From NCBI GenBank assembly GCA_963697525.1, contig OY969087.1:3720001-3784000 (forward strand): a DNA stretch of 64,000 nucleotides, read 5' to 3'. This stretch comes from Bradymonas sp963697525. GTDB taxonomy: Bacteria; Myxococcota_A; Bradymonadia; Bradymonadales; Bradymonadaceae. Position numbers and translations under genes: made by a program. Of the stretch, positions 34,342 to 43,230 are shown piece after piece. Numbering within the stretch: position 1 is the stretch's first letter; every line of letters begins with the position of its first letter. The notes below the pieces were generated by a model that ran no database searches, was not told the DNA's origin, and was given only the letters and a program-made list of their open reading frames with translations.

Positions 34342-34857
34342 ATGGCGAAGATCACCCTCGGCATTCTTTCGGACACCCACGGCTGGCTCGACCCCGAGTT
34401 GGTCGACATCTTCGGCAACCAGCACGTCGACCAGATCGTGCACGCCGGCGACATCGGCAAGCAGGAGGTGCTCGACCAGCTCGGCGAGCTCGGCGAGGTC
34501 CACGTCGTCAAGGGGAATATCGACGGCGGCGACCTGCGCTTTTTGCCCGAGGAAGTCACCTTCGACGTCGGCCCGCGCCACTTCGCCATGCGCCACATCG
34601 CCGGCTCGCCGCCGCGGCCGCGCAAGGCCGCCCGCGAGCTCATCGGCCGCGAACGCCCCGACGTCTTTATCTGCGGCCACAGCCACATCCCCGTGGTCGG
34701 CCGCGTCAACGGCGCCCTGTGGATCAACCCCGGCGCTTGCGGCCGCATCGGCTTCCACGACCAACGCTTCGCCGCGCTCCTCCACGTCGACGAGACCACC
34801 GGCGAACTTGAGATGGACCGCATCCACCTCGGCCCCCGCGCCACGCTCGCCGATTGA
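34342..34857 (+). CDS. YfcE/MJ0936-type metallophosphodiesterase
   Basis: 171 residues, close to the family norm. All metal-site motifs are present: GILSDTHG (residues ~8-14), HAGDIG (~37), KGNIDG (~57) and GHSHIP (~115). MJ0936/YfcE enzymes hydrolyse phosphodiesters, with Mn or Ni in vitro; the physiological substrate is unknown. A basic stretch PPRPRKAARELIGRE precedes the last motif. The start is three bases after the previous stop, so it is co-transcribed and probably coupled with the alpha-CTD/sigma-4-like gene. Confidence 0.93.
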   Translation: MAKITLGILSDTHGWLDPELVDIFGNQHVDQIVHAGDIGKQEVLDQLGELGEVHVVKGNIDGGDLRFLPEEVTFDVGPRHFAMRHIAGSPPRPRKAARELIGRERPDVFICGHSHIPVVGRVNGALWINPGACGRIGFHDQRFAALLHVDETTGELEMDRIHLGPRATLAD

Positions 34858-34913
34858 CGTGGCCGCCAATCAGCGAACTGCCCCCACCCCGCCGCCCCCC
34901 AAAACGGCAAAAA

Positions 34914-34930
34914 ACGGTGTCAGACACCGT
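34914..34930. repeat. Left REP-like hairpin beside RAYT gene
   Basis: ACGGTGT-CAG-ACACCGT, a perfect 7-bp stem with three-base loop. The same hairpin, with CTG as loop, is found at 36288-36303 on the other side of the transposase gene. This paired arrangement is typical of REP sequences around REP-associated tyrosine transposases. Confidence 0.75.
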
Positions 34931-35089
34931 CACAACCCAGCATCCATGCGCCTCAGCGCCCGATCGCCCTCCTCCCCCAACACCCCCCTTCGCAAAAAAC
35001 TTGGCCCGATCACGCAACGATTCGCCCCTTTTTGCCGAAAACCATAATGAGAGGACGAACGATCACCTCGAACCTATGGAGCCACTCAA

Positions 35090-36028
35090 ATGGGACATCG
35101 ACTGCGTCATTTCGAACCCGGTATCATCTATTTCATCACCATCCGCTGCCTGCAGCAGCGCTACTTCTTTCGCCCCGGCAAGGACGTCAACACCATCATC
35201 GCCAACGTGCTCGCCTACGCCGCCGACCAGCATGACGTCGATATCTACGCGTTTGTGTTCATGTCCAACCACTTCCACCTGATGGTCGGCTCGCACTCCT
35301 GCCAGATCCAGAAGTTCATGCAGCTCCTCGACACCGAGCTCGCCAAGCAACTAAACGCCCACTGGGGCCGCTCGGGCTCGTTCTTCGAGAGCCGCTACAA
35401 GTGCTCGCCGATCCTCGACGACGACGAGCTGTTGAACAAACTTCGCTACACGGTGTGTAACCCCTGCGAGTCCAACCTGGTCGCCCATCCCAAGTTCTGG
35501 CCGGGGCTGTCCTCCTGGGACCTCCACGAGTCGGCAACGCCGCTTGTGGGACAGCGCGTCAACAAAAAGGAGTACTGGCGGCTTCGCCGAAAAGACATCG
35601 ACCACGCCGAGGCCGAGCGCCGCGCCATGGTCGACTACGAGCTCGAGATGGCCAAGCTTCCCATGTGGAAGGATTTGAGCGACGAAGAGTACAACCACAA
35701 GGTCTTGGAGGAGCTTCGCGACCACGCCGAGCACCTGGCCGAGCACCGCAAAAGCGGGTGCGTGGGCGTCGAGAAAATCCTCGAGCAGAACTGGTACGAC
35801 CGCCCGCAGGACTCCGAAAGCTCTCCGTGTCCGCTGTGCCACACGACCGACCCGAAGCTTCGCGAGGAGTACACAACAGCGTATTGGGAGATCCGCGACC
35901 TCTACAAACAGGCCGCCGACAAGTGGAGGGACGGCAAGACCGACCTCGAATTTCCCAACGGCACCATCCCGCCGGGCCACCGCGAGTGCGTCGGCGCGCC
36001 CGAGCCGCGCGAGGAGCGCCTCGGCTGA
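35090..36028 (+). CDS. REP-associated tyrosine transposase (RAYT, Y1/IS200-like)
   Basis: 312 residues, ATG 35090 with GGAG at 35078-35081. The N-terminal ~130 residues are the Y1 transposase fold: GIIYFITIRCLQQRYFF, then the histidine motif MSNHFHLMV (H61, H63), and GRSGSFFESRYKCSPIL. In active relatives a catalytic Tyr sits in the helix before the conserved Asn (YxxxxN); here that stretch reads ELAKQLN and I see no Tyr in the place, so activity is doubtful. The last ~150 residues are an acidic helical extension with CPLCH. RAYT proteins mobilise REP hairpins; matching hairpins flank the gene. Single gene, no neighbours in operon. Confidence 0.85.
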   Translation: MGHRLRHFEPGIIYFITIRCLQQRYFFRPGKDVNTIIANVLAYAADQHDVDIYAFVFMSNHFHLMVGSHSCQIQKFMQLLDTELAKQLNAHWGRSGSFFESRYKCSPILDDDELLNKLRYTVCNPCESNLVAHPKFWPGLSSWDLHESATPLVGQRVNKKEYWRLRRKDIDHAEAERRAMVDYELEMAKLPMWKDLSDEEYNHKVLEELRDHAEHLAEHRKSGCVGVEKILEQNWYDRPQDSESSPCPLCHTTDPKLREEYTTAYWEIRDLYKQAADKWRDGKTDLEFPNGTIPPGHRECVGAPEPREERLG

Positions 36029-36287
36029 GGCCGCAAACTTCCGGGAAGTCCCACAACACGACAAGAAACTCCGAACACTCCCGTCCGGGCAGCGTTTGAG
36101 CGCACAAGTCTGCCGTTCCCGCGCCTACACTCGCGCCAGGCCCGCCGAATGGCCGGCAGTCGTCGCGTTCGCGGCCTCGACCTTGCCGCCACTCACTCGT
36201 TCCGCACCGGAATTCGAAGAAAATCGCCAGGCGCGGACGTCTTACGCCGCCGATATTGACCGCAAACCCGCATGTTCTGTGCCCCTC

Positions 36288-36330
36288 ACGGTGTCTGACA
36301 CCGATTCGTGGTGGACACCGATTCGTGGTG
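36288..36330. repeat. Right REP-like hairpin plus 17-bp tandem duplication
   Basis: ACGGTGT-CTG-ACACCG (36288-36303) mirrors the hairpin at 34914. Overlapping it, GACACCGATTCGTGGTG occurs twice in tandem (36297-36313, 36314-36330), so the right arm of the hairpin has been duplicated with its flank. Confidence 0.8.
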
Positions 36331-36365
36331 CTGGTTGGTGCGGCCTGAGCTCATTGGAGTTGGCT

Positions 36366-36393
36366 TTGCATTGTGTTGTGTCGCTGGTATAAG
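36366..36393 (+). promoter_or_regulatory. Promoter of the 36431 lipoprotein gene
   Basis: TTGCAT (36366-36371), 16-base spacer, TATAAG (36388-36393). Both boxes are four to five of six matches with good spacing. It sits 38 bases before the start codon and is the best sigma-70 match near this gene. Confidence 0.6.
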
Positions 36394-36430
36394 AAGGTGT
36401 TGACCGATCGGTAAATTATGGAGTGTGGAT

Positions 36431-38005
36431 ATGCACAAGTGGACGAAGACATGGGCGTTTGTGGCCATCGTGGCCTTGGCCGCGGCGGCGGGGTGTTCCG
36501 ATGACTCGGCGGCGGGCGCTAACAACGGGGGAGGGCGACCGGCGACGGACGCCTCCACCGACGGGATGCAGGGGGCCGATGCCGGCGATGTGGCCTCCGA
36601 TACGCAGGCTGCGCAGGATGTGGCTACGCCTCACGACAGCGGCCACGATGTCGCCCCGGCCGACTCGGGCGTCGATGTGGGCGCGGACACCAGGCCGCAG
36701 GATGCAGGCGTCGATGCCATCGCGGACGCCTCCATCGACGTGTCGCCCGATGTAGGCATCGACGTAGGCACCGATGCGAGCAATCCGCCCAAGGGATGCG
36801 CGGGGACGGGCGTCGTGGGCACCACAGTCGCGCTCGACAGCAACGGGCCGCTCGGCCAACTCTACTCGCGCGCGGCCTTCGACGGGCAGGGCGTGTGGGT
36901 GACCTACGTGCGCCCGGAGAGTTCGACGGACTCCACCGAAGACCTCTATGCGGTGCGGGTGCTCTGCGACGGCACCGTCGACGTCGACCCCTTCCGAGTC
37001 AATACGTCGGCTCTCGGCACCCAGACTCGCGACTTCTTGCCCGGCATCGATGCCCGCGACGGCAACGTCTATATCGCGTGGTTGGAGAGCGACAGTAGCG
37101 GGACCAACACCATTCGCTTCCGGTCCTTCAAGGCTGACGGTACGCCCCTGATGACCGACGAAACGGATATCACGCCGCAGGATACCAATGGCGACGACGC
37201 AAGCATCCCTCAAATCAAAGGGTCGCCGGACGTGGCCGCACTTCCCGGCGGGGGCGCCGTGGTCGCCACGCCGTATTTCAACAACAGCTTGAGCCAGATC
37301 GCGCTGCAAAAAGTCAACGACAACGGCGACCGTGACGGTGCCTATTTCGATGCCTACAGCAGCACGGAGGCCGACCAGAGCGCACCGTCGGTGTCCACCG
37401 AATCGGCCACGAAAGTCTGGGTGTCCTGGTCCAGCCAAACCGGCGGGTTTGGTGGGCCGGCCCAGGTGGTGTTCCGCTCCGTCGACCTGGCCAACCCCAC
37501 GCAGACCGCGCCGACGCCGGTCGGTGGCAACGGCAACACCTACCAGACCGTCACGGCGTCTGCCGTTCCCGCGGCGTTTGCCGAGCCCATCACTCCCGCA
37601 AGTCCAGTGTTCCTGGCCCATATGACCGACGCCTACGCGATGCGTGTGATGAGCACCGGTACTGCAAACTACAGCGGCGTGAAGATGAGCGCGTCGGGGC
37701 TCAATCTGTGGGTCAGCGCCGCCAGCGGTCCCAATGGCGGCGGCGCGCTCGCCTGGTATCATGCGGCCGCCGGGGTTCTCAAAGACGAGGTCGTCGTGCG
37801 CCCGTTTACCTACACCGCCTCCGGCGGGGTCAGCGCCGGGACGGCGACGACGCTGCCGCTGTACGATTCGACCAATGACTACGCTCACTATCCCGACGCC
37901 CCCTCCATCGTCCACCTGGGCGCCGGCGTGTACTTCGTGACGTGGAGCGAAGGGCCGGCTAATGGGGGCCAGAGCCACGTCTACGGCCGGTTCATTCAGC
38001 CCTGA
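36431..38005 (+). CDS. Secreted lipoprotein with Asp-rich linker and propeller-like body
   Basis: 524 residues from ATG 36431 with GGAG at 36420-36423. Lipobox AAAGC at ~19-23. Residues ~35-120 form a low-complexity Asp/Ala/Val linker with repeated DVGxD-like words. The remaining ~400 residues repeat a motif of the type 'aVWVtYvRpes', GNVYIAWLESDSSGTNTI, KVWVSWSSQTGGFGG, VYFVTWSEGPANGG. These are beta-propeller blades, similar in style to sialidase/BNR-like lipoproteins of Myxococcota, with no catalytic residues that I can assign. Probably surface exposed. A GC-rich hairpin follows at 38016. Confidence 0.8.
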   Translation: MHKWTKTWAFVAIVALAAAAGCSDDSAAGANNGGGRPATDASTDGMQGADAGDVASDTQAAQDVATPHDSGHDVAPADSGVDVGADTRPQDAGVDAIADASIDVSPDVGIDVGTDASNPPKGCAGTGVVGTTVALDSNGPLGQLYSRAAFDGQGVWVTYVRPESSTDSTEDLYAVRVLCDGTVDVDPFRVNTSALGTQTRDFLPGIDARDGNVYIAWLESDSSGTNTIRFRSFKADGTPLMTDETDITPQDTNGDDASIPQIKGSPDVAALPGGGAVVATPYFNNSLSQIALQKVNDNGDRDGAYFDAYSSTEADQSAPSVSTESATKVWVSWSSQTGGFGGPAQVVFRSVDLANPTQTAPTPVGGNGNTYQTVTASAVPAAFAEPITPASPVFLAHMTDAYAMRVMSTGTANYSGVKMSASGLNLWVSAASGPNGGGALAWYHAAAGVLKDEVVVRPFTYTASGGVSAGTATTLPLYDSTNDYAHYPDAPSIVHLGAGVYFVTWSEGPANGGQSHVYGRFIQP

Positions 38006-38015
38006 TCGCCCCGAG

Positions 38016-38042
38016 GAGGCCGCCGCCCGGACCGGCGGCCTC
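38016..38042 (+). terminator. GC-rich hairpin after the lipoprotein gene
   Basis: Perfect 10-bp stem GAGGCCGCCG (38016-38025) / CGGCGGCCTC (38033-38042) with a 7-base loop, 11 bases after the stop. No T-tract, so terminator function is only likely. The following 176 bases (38043-38218) contain no gene that I can support. Confidence 0.55.
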
Positions 38043-38218
38043 TCGGACGCTTTCGCCACCCAACGCCACTACGAGGACGGGATCATCGAGTTGAAGCGCG
38101 CCCGGCGGCGTGGCGTTGCAGGTCATCGACTTTAGCCCGGAGACCGGCGACGCGACCGTCGCGCTGGGCGTGACGCCGAAGGGGGGTGCCCGGCCGCGTG
38201 CGGTGGTGAGCGGCCGCC

Positions 38219-39364
38219 TCAGCTCCAGTTGACCGTGATGCCCTCTTGCTTCTGCTCGGCCGCCGGGGTGGTGTGCCGGTCCTTCCAGCTCTCGTCGACG
38301 AGCGCCTCGATGGTCAGCGGCTGTGGGCCGCTGCGCTTCTCCCAGGAGTTCTCCAGGTGGAGCACGCCGCGCGGGCAGACCTCCTCGCAGATGCCGCAGC
38401 CCACGCAGGCCGCCCGGGTGAAGTCCTCGTTTCGCTGGGCGTACGCCCGTACGTCGATGCCCATCTCGCAGTACTTCGAGCACATCCCGCACGAGATGCA
38501 CATATTGTCTTTGACGGTGATGCGGTAGCGGCCCTTCTTCTGCATCAGGCCCAAGGCGGCGGCCATGGGGCAGAAGTAGCGACACCACACCCGCGTGCCG
38601 CCGATGGGGTAGAGTCCCACGCCGATGATGCCCGACAGAATCGTGACCACCACGATGCCGTACCACGACTGAAATTCGCCGGCAGTGGCGTGAAGGGCGG
38701 GGTGATCGTTGCCCACGAAGTAGCTGGCCACGACCAGCGCGGTGACCACGAACGACAGCACCATGGTGATGTGGATGGAGTACTTCTCGAAGTTCCACGC
38801 CGCGCTGGACTTGCTGGACAATTGGCGCCAGGGATCGCCGAAGGTGTTGGCCAACCCGCCGCAGCCGCACACCCACGAGCAGTACCAGCGCTTGCCGAAG
38901 AACGTGGCCATCAGGGGCACCAAGATCAGCGCGCCGGCGATGGACCACACCTTGAAGAACAGGGGCCAATGGGCGATGTGCGAGGGATAAAAATACTCGA
39001 TTTTGAGCGGCCAGAGGTAGCTCAGGTAGACCTCGGGCTGGTGGAAGAATTTGAGGATCATGGGCACCGAAAACGCCAGGGTGGCCTGCATGATGATGAC
39101 CACGGTGGTGCGCACGATCTGGTATTTGTTGTGCCGGTATTTGCGCATCACCCGGATGCCGCCGGCGGTCACCGCCAGGGTGTACAGCAGCCCGTACAGC
39201 GTCCACTTGCTGCCCAGGTGCAGCGCTTTGGCGGCGGGGTCGAGCCAGCTCGTCTTGTACAGAATGATGTAGAAGCCGAGCAGCCCGATGCCCAGAAGCC
39301 AGGCGGTCACGCCCCGGTGGGTGATGTCGTGTTTGAGCCAGCCGATGGTTCCTTTCTGTCTCAT
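38219..39364 (-). CDS. Polyferredoxin-type membrane 4Fe-4S protein (NapH/NosR/YccM-like)
   Basis: 381 residues from ATG 39364. Five or six membrane segments, the cytoplasmic CGCG cluster-like WYCSWVCGCGG, the TM-linked CRYFCPM motif, then two classical [4Fe-4S] sites CISCGMCSKYCEMG (~300-313) and CVGCGICEEVCPRG (~336-349). This order is that of NapH/NosR/YccM-like membrane electron-transfer proteins. It likely moves electrons between quinol or a soluble donor and the neighbouring flavoprotein. The start codon shares one base with the stop of the flavoprotein gene upstream (TGATG), giving a coupled two-gene operon. Confidence 0.9.
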   Translation of the reverse strand: MRQKGTIGWLKHDITHRGVTAWLLGIGLLGFYIILYKTSWLDPAAKALHLGSKWTLYGLLYTLAVTAGGIRVMRKYRHNKYQIVRTTVVIIMQATLAFSVPMILKFFHQPEVYLSYLWPLKIEYFYPSHIAHWPLFFKVWSIAGALILVPLMATFFGKRWYCSWVCGCGGLANTFGDPWRQLSSKSSAAWNFEKYSIHITMVLSFVVTALVVASYFVGNDHPALHATAGEFQSWYGIVVVTILSGIIGVGLYPIGGTRVWCRYFCPMAAALGLMQKKGRYRITVKDNMCISCGMCSKYCEMGIDVRAYAQRNEDFTRAACVGCGICEEVCPRGVLHLENSWEKRSGPQPLTIEALVDESWKDRHTTPAAEQKQEGITVNWS

Positions 39365-40659
39365 CAGGCGACCTCCTTGTCGATCATCTTGTGCAGGGGT
39401 ACGCGGCCGAACTCGACGTCGAATTGGGCCTCGCTCAGGTGTTGTTCGACCCAGTCGACGCTGCGCCGCTCGTGGATCCACTGCTGGAGCACGCGGTGGT
39501 CGAAGCGCGAGCCGAGCATGTTGAAGCCGACGACCTCGCCGTCGGCGTTGGCCACGACGCGGTGGCTGATGGGCTTGCCGGGCATCCGGCGAAACAGCGT
39601 GGTCGTGCCCTCGGGCATGTCCACCACGTCGCCCACGGTGGTAAACTCGATGTCCAGGAACTTGGTGGAATTGTAGAAGATCGGCGGGTGGTATTCGACG
39701 GACTCGCCGACCATCGACAGGCCGGCGAGTTTGCCGTGGCGCTTCGCCGAGTACCAGATGGTCTCGATGAGCCCGCCCGGGCCGGTGTTGAGCTTGCTGG
39801 CGAGGTCGATCTCGACGCAGTCGCCCGCCGCCCACACGTTGGGCAGGGTGGTGCGAAACGACGGATCGACCATGATACCGCGGTTGATCGCCGGCGGGGT
39901 GCTCACCGCCTGGAGCCACTCGACGTTGGCGGTCACCCCGATGGCCACCCCCAGCATCTGGCAGGCGATCTCGTTGTCCAGGTTGGTGCGCACGGCGCGC
40001 ACCCGCCCGGCGTCGTCGACCAAGATTTCGTCGAGCTCCTCCTCCATGCGCAGATCCACGCCGTGTGCGCGGATATGCTCGGCGACGATCTCACCTTCCT
40101 CTTTGCCCAGCGCCGCCGGCCAGAACCAGGGCTCGCGCACCACGAAGGTGACGTCGACCCCGTGGTAGACCAGGCTCTCGACCAGCTCGATGCCGATGAG
40201 CCCGCCGCCGACGACCACGGCCTGGTCGGTCGACCAGGTCAGCCGCTCACACGCGTCCAGATCCTGCATGGACACAAAGTGCACCAGGCCGTCGTCGACC
40301 GCGTCGAGCCCGGCAAATGGGATCAGCCGGGGCTTGGCGCCCACCGCCAGCAGCAGCCGGTCGTAGTCGACGGTCTCGCCACCGGCCAGCGTCAGCCGCT
40401 GGGTAGCGGCGTCCAGGTCGACGACTCGATCGCACACCAGGTCGATGTGCTGTTGCGCGTAGACCTTGCGCTCGTAGGGTTCCAGATCTCGGCGCTCGAG
40501 TTTGTCCATGTAGGCGTACATCAGCGCGGTGCGCGAGAAGAAATACTCCGTCTCCTCGCTGATCACCGTGATCTGGGCCTGGGCAGGCCCGCAACGCTGA
40601 CGGATGGCAAAGGCGGCTTCGATGCCGGCGACTCCGTTGCCAACGATGACGTAGTGCAT
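39364..40659 (-). CDS. FAD-dependent pyridine-nucleotide-disulfide-type oxidoreductase
   Basis: 431 residues. N-terminal FAD-binding VIVGNGVAGIEAAFAIR, second nucleotide-binding motif AVVVGGGLIGIELVESLV (~150-170), and the C-terminal FAD motif NVWAAGDCVEID. This is the fold of rubredoxin/nitrite-reductase-type NADH oxidoreductases; no redox-active CxxxxC pair is seen, so it is not a disulfide reductase. The extra ~90 C-terminal residues after the FAD domain (VEYHPPIFYNSTKFLDIEFT) occur in related FAD oxidoreductases. Coupled to the 4Fe-4S membrane protein downstream, suggesting NAD(P)H-linked membrane electron transfer. An inverted repeat at 40743-40760 lies 84 bases upstream. Confidence 0.9.
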   Translation of the reverse strand: MHYVIVGNGVAGIEAAFAIRQRCGPAQAQITVISEETEYFFSRTALMYAYMDKLERRDLEPYERKVYAQQHIDLVCDRVVDLDAATQRLTLAGGETVDYDRLLLAVGAKPRLIPFAGLDAVDDGLVHFVSMQDLDACERLTWSTDQAVVVGGGLIGIELVESLVYHGVDVTFVVREPWFWPAALGKEEGEIVAEHIRAHGVDLRMEEELDEILVDDAGRVRAVRTNLDNEIACQMLGVAIGVTANVEWLQAVSTPPAINRGIMVDPSFRTTLPNVWAAGDCVEIDLASKLNTGPGGLIETIWYSAKRHGKLAGLSMVGESVEYHPPIFYNSTKFLDIEFTTVGDVVDMPEGTTTLFRRMPGKPISHRVVANADGEVVGFNMLGSRFDHRVLQQWIHERRSVDWVEQHLSEAQFDVEFGRVPLHKMIDKEVA

Positions 40660-41066
40660 GGCAGGTATCCTTGCTGGTCGCGACCGATGCCCTCAGGGGC
40701 GTCAGTGTGTATTCAAAAGTCCATTTGTTTCGTGCTCAATCTTTCGCAACATGCTGCGAAGGACAAGCTTTAGGGCGCAATTTTGTGTCATGAGCGTGTA
40801 TTCTGGCAAGTGACAAAACTGCCATGGTTTCGTTCGAGTGTGGCAGAACCCCGCGGGGGCGACAAGCGCGGCGCGCCGGCGGGGCCTCGAGAACACCGCC
40901 GTATGCCCGGCGGCGGCGGTCTTGAAAACACCACCGTTATGGGTCATACTCGCACCTAGATTGCCTCTGTCTACATTTGTCACTCCTTTACGACCTCGCC
41001 GCACGGCGGTCGAGATTATGGGGCCTGGAGTGTTTGTCATAAACGGATGCGCGAAGTATCGATCGA
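40660..41066. other. Divergent intergenic region with inverted repeat
   Basis: 407 bases between the flavoprotein operon and a hybrid kinase. TTCGCA (40743-40748) and TGCGAA (40755-40760) form a 6-6-6 inverted repeat, a plausible operator for the flavoprotein operon. A second GC-rich hairpin (CCGCCG...CGGCGG) is near 40895-40920. No gene seen. Confidence 0.5.
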
Positions 41067-43193
41067 ATGAGTGATTACCATCCCGACGATCCAACCACAG
41101 ACGACGCGAGTGGCGTAGGCGGAGCTATTCCGTTTGCCACCATTGTCGAGACCATCAACGATGGCATCTTGCTGCTCAAACTCGGCGGCGAGATCATCTA
41201 TGCCAACCTGAGTATGGCCAATATGCTCGGCTACACCCGCGAGCAGATGGTCGGCAAGATGCTCTTCGACTTCATGGACGACGACTGGGCCGATTTTGCC
41301 CGCAACAACCTCAAGCGCCGCAAAGAAGGCGTCGAGGAGATGTTCGACCATAAGTGGCGCCATCAGCAAGGCCACGGAGTATGGACGCTGGTATCGGCCA
41401 AACCGATGCATAATAGTGACGGCGAGCAGTGGGGCTCGCTGGTGGCGATCCAGGACATCTCCGAGCGCAAGGACATGGAGGAGGAGATTCGCCGCGCGCG
41501 CGACGAGCTCGAGCTGCGTGTCAAGGAGCGCACCCTCCAGTTGACCGAGACCAACGAGCGCCTGCAGCGCGAGGTCGAAGAGCGCCGCGTCGCCGAGGAG
41601 CGCGCCCTGGAGGCCAGCCGGGCGAAGAGCGCGTTTTTGGCCAATATGAGCCACGAGCTGCGCACCCCCCTCAACGCCGTCATCGGATACACCGAGCTCA
41701 TCCAAGAAGACCTGTCGTTGGGCGACGAGGATCTGGAGGCGCTGCCGCTGCAGAGCATCCAGAGCGACCTCGCCAAGGTCCACCGCGCCGCCAAGCACCT
41801 GTTGGCGCTGATCAACGACATCTTGGATCTGTCGAAAGTGGAAGCGGGCAAGATGGACCTGCACGTCGACGAGTTCGACCTCGCCGAGCTCATCGACGAG
41901 GTGGTGGACACGGTGCGCCCGCTGGTGGCCCAAAACGGCAATCGCATCGTCAATGCCGGGGGCGGCCCCACGCTGCTGGCCGCCGATCGCACCAAGCTCA
42001 AGCAGGTGTTGCTCAATCTGGTGGGCAACGCGGCCAAATTTACCGAGGATGGCCAGATCACGTTGGGGGCGGCGAGCGTCGAGGTCAACGGCGCCGACGG
42101 CGTGCGCCTCGACGTCGCCGACACCGGCATGGGCATCCCCGCCGACAAGATCGATCGGCTGTTCGAGCCGTTCACCCAGGCCGACGAGTCCACCACCCGA
42201 CGCCACGGGGGCACCGGGTTGGGGCTGACGATCTGCAAGCGGTTCTGCGAGATGATGGGCGGGTACGTGCGCGTCGACAGCGAGGTTGGCCGCGGCACCA
42301 CCTTCAGCGTCTTCTTGCCCACCGCCGAGCCGGCCGGACTTTCCGAGGGGTCCAGCGTCCTGTGGAACCCGGCGCTCAACGCCCAACTTCATGCCGACGA
42401 CGCCGACGGGCCGACGGTGCTGGTCATCGATGACGACCCCAACGTGCACGAGTTGATGCGCCGCTTTTTGGGGCCGCGCGGCTTCCGGGTGTTCTCGGCG
42501 TTTCACGGCGACCAGGGCCTCGAGCAGGCCCGCGAGCTTCGCCCGGACGTGATCACCTTGGACGTGATGATGCCCGGCAAGGACGGCTGGTCGGTGCTGT
42601 CGAGCCTGAAGTCCGACGCCGTTCTCGACAATATCCCGGTGGTCATGATCACCATGATCGACGACAAGAGCATCGGCTATGCGCTGGGCGCCTCGGATTA
42701 CCTGGTCAAGCCCATCGAGCGCGACCGGCTCATCAAGGTGTTGTCGCGCTTCCATCCCGCCCGCGGCGGCCGGGCGCTGGTGGTCGAGGATGAGGCCGAC
42801 ATTCGCGACGTCATCGCTCGCCACCTGGAGCGCGCCGAGTGGAGCGTGCAGACGGCGCCCAACGGTCGCGTGGCCCTGGAGATGCTCGACGACGAGCGCC
42901 CCGACGTGGTGGTGCTCGACCTGATGATGCCGGAGATGGACGGCTTCGAGGTCGCCGAGATCATGCGCCAGGAGCCGCGCTGGCAGGATATCCCCATCGT
43001 CGTGGTCACGGCCATGGACCTGGACGACGCCGAGCACGAGCGCTTGCAAAATTCCGTCGAACGCATTTTGAGCAAAAAGGTCAGCTCCATCGATCAGGTC
43101 ATCATGGAGGTCTTGACCGTCACCGGCGAGAGCGCGTCTGCCAAGGCTGACGCTTCGTCGGCGGCTGCCACCAAGGAGCCAATCGAATCCTGA
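41067..43193 (+). CDS. Cytosolic PAS hybrid histidine kinase with two receivers
   Basis: 708 residues; no membrane segment. PAS domain ~22-140 (IVETINDGILLLKLGGEIIY, MLGYTREQMVGK), coiled linker, HisKA with NMSHELRTPLNAVIGYTELI (phospho-His 196), HATPase with LVGNAAKFTEDG, DTGMGIPADK and GTGLGLTICK, then receiver 1 (phospho-Asp 499 in LDVMMPGKDG) and receiver 2 (phospho-Asp 618 in LDLMMPEMDG). Both receivers keep the acidic pair and conserved Lys (YLVKP in the first; the second ends ILSKKVSS). This is a phosphorelay hub without output domain; an Hpt protein or separate regulator must exist elsewhere. It begins the 41-45 kb plus-strand block; hydrolase 43231 follows after 37 bases. Confidence 0.93.
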   Translation: MSDYHPDDPTTDDASGVGGAIPFATIVETINDGILLLKLGGEIIYANLSMANMLGYTREQMVGKMLFDFMDDDWADFARNNLKRRKEGVEEMFDHKWRHQQGHGVWTLVSAKPMHNSDGEQWGSLVAIQDISERKDMEEEIRRARDELELRVKERTLQLTETNERLQREVEERRVAEERALEASRAKSAFLANMSHELRTPLNAVIGYTELIQEDLSLGDEDLEALPLQSIQSDLAKVHRAAKHLLALINDILDLSKVEAGKMDLHVDEFDLAELIDEVVDTVRPLVAQNGNRIVNAGGGPTLLAADRTKLKQVLLNLVGNAAKFTEDGQITLGAASVEVNGADGVRLDVADTGMGIPADKIDRLFEPFTQADESTTRRHGGTGLGLTICKRFCEMMGGYVRVDSEVGRGTTFSVFLPTAEPAGLSEGSSVLWNPALNAQLHADDADGPTVLVIDDDPNVHELMRRFLGPRGFRVFSAFHGDQGLEQARELRPDVITLDVMMPGKDGWSVLSSLKSDAVLDNIPVVMITMIDDKSIGYALGASDYLVKPIERDRLIKVLSRFHPARGGRALVVEDEADIRDVIARHLERAEWSVQTAPNGRVALEMLDDERPDVVVLDLMMPEMDGFEVAEIMRQEPRWQDIPIVVVTAMDLDDAEHERLQNSVERILSKKVSSIDQVIMEVLTVTGESASAKADASSAAATKEPIES

Positions 43194-43230
43194 ATCGACC
43201 TGGTAATTCAACACGCACAACGGAGAAAGC

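Larger units (their letters stand above)
36029..36430. other. Intergenic region after RAYT gene
   Basis: 402 bases. It contains a small palindrome ACTTCCGGGAAGT near 36037-36049, the right REP-like hairpin, a 17-bp tandem duplication and a good promoter, listed separately. No gene visible. The stretch 36050-36280 shows nothing I can identify. Confidence 0.6.

Noticed and set aside
36297..36330. Direct repeats as a CRISPR remnant
   Set aside because: Only two adjacent copies of 17 bp without spacers, beside a REP hairpin and without cas genes.
38043..38218. Possible small gene or gene remnant between the lipoprotein and the polyferredoxin
   Set aside because: Fragments such as IDFSPETGDATVALGV appear in one frame but have no start, no ribosome site and no recognisable family.
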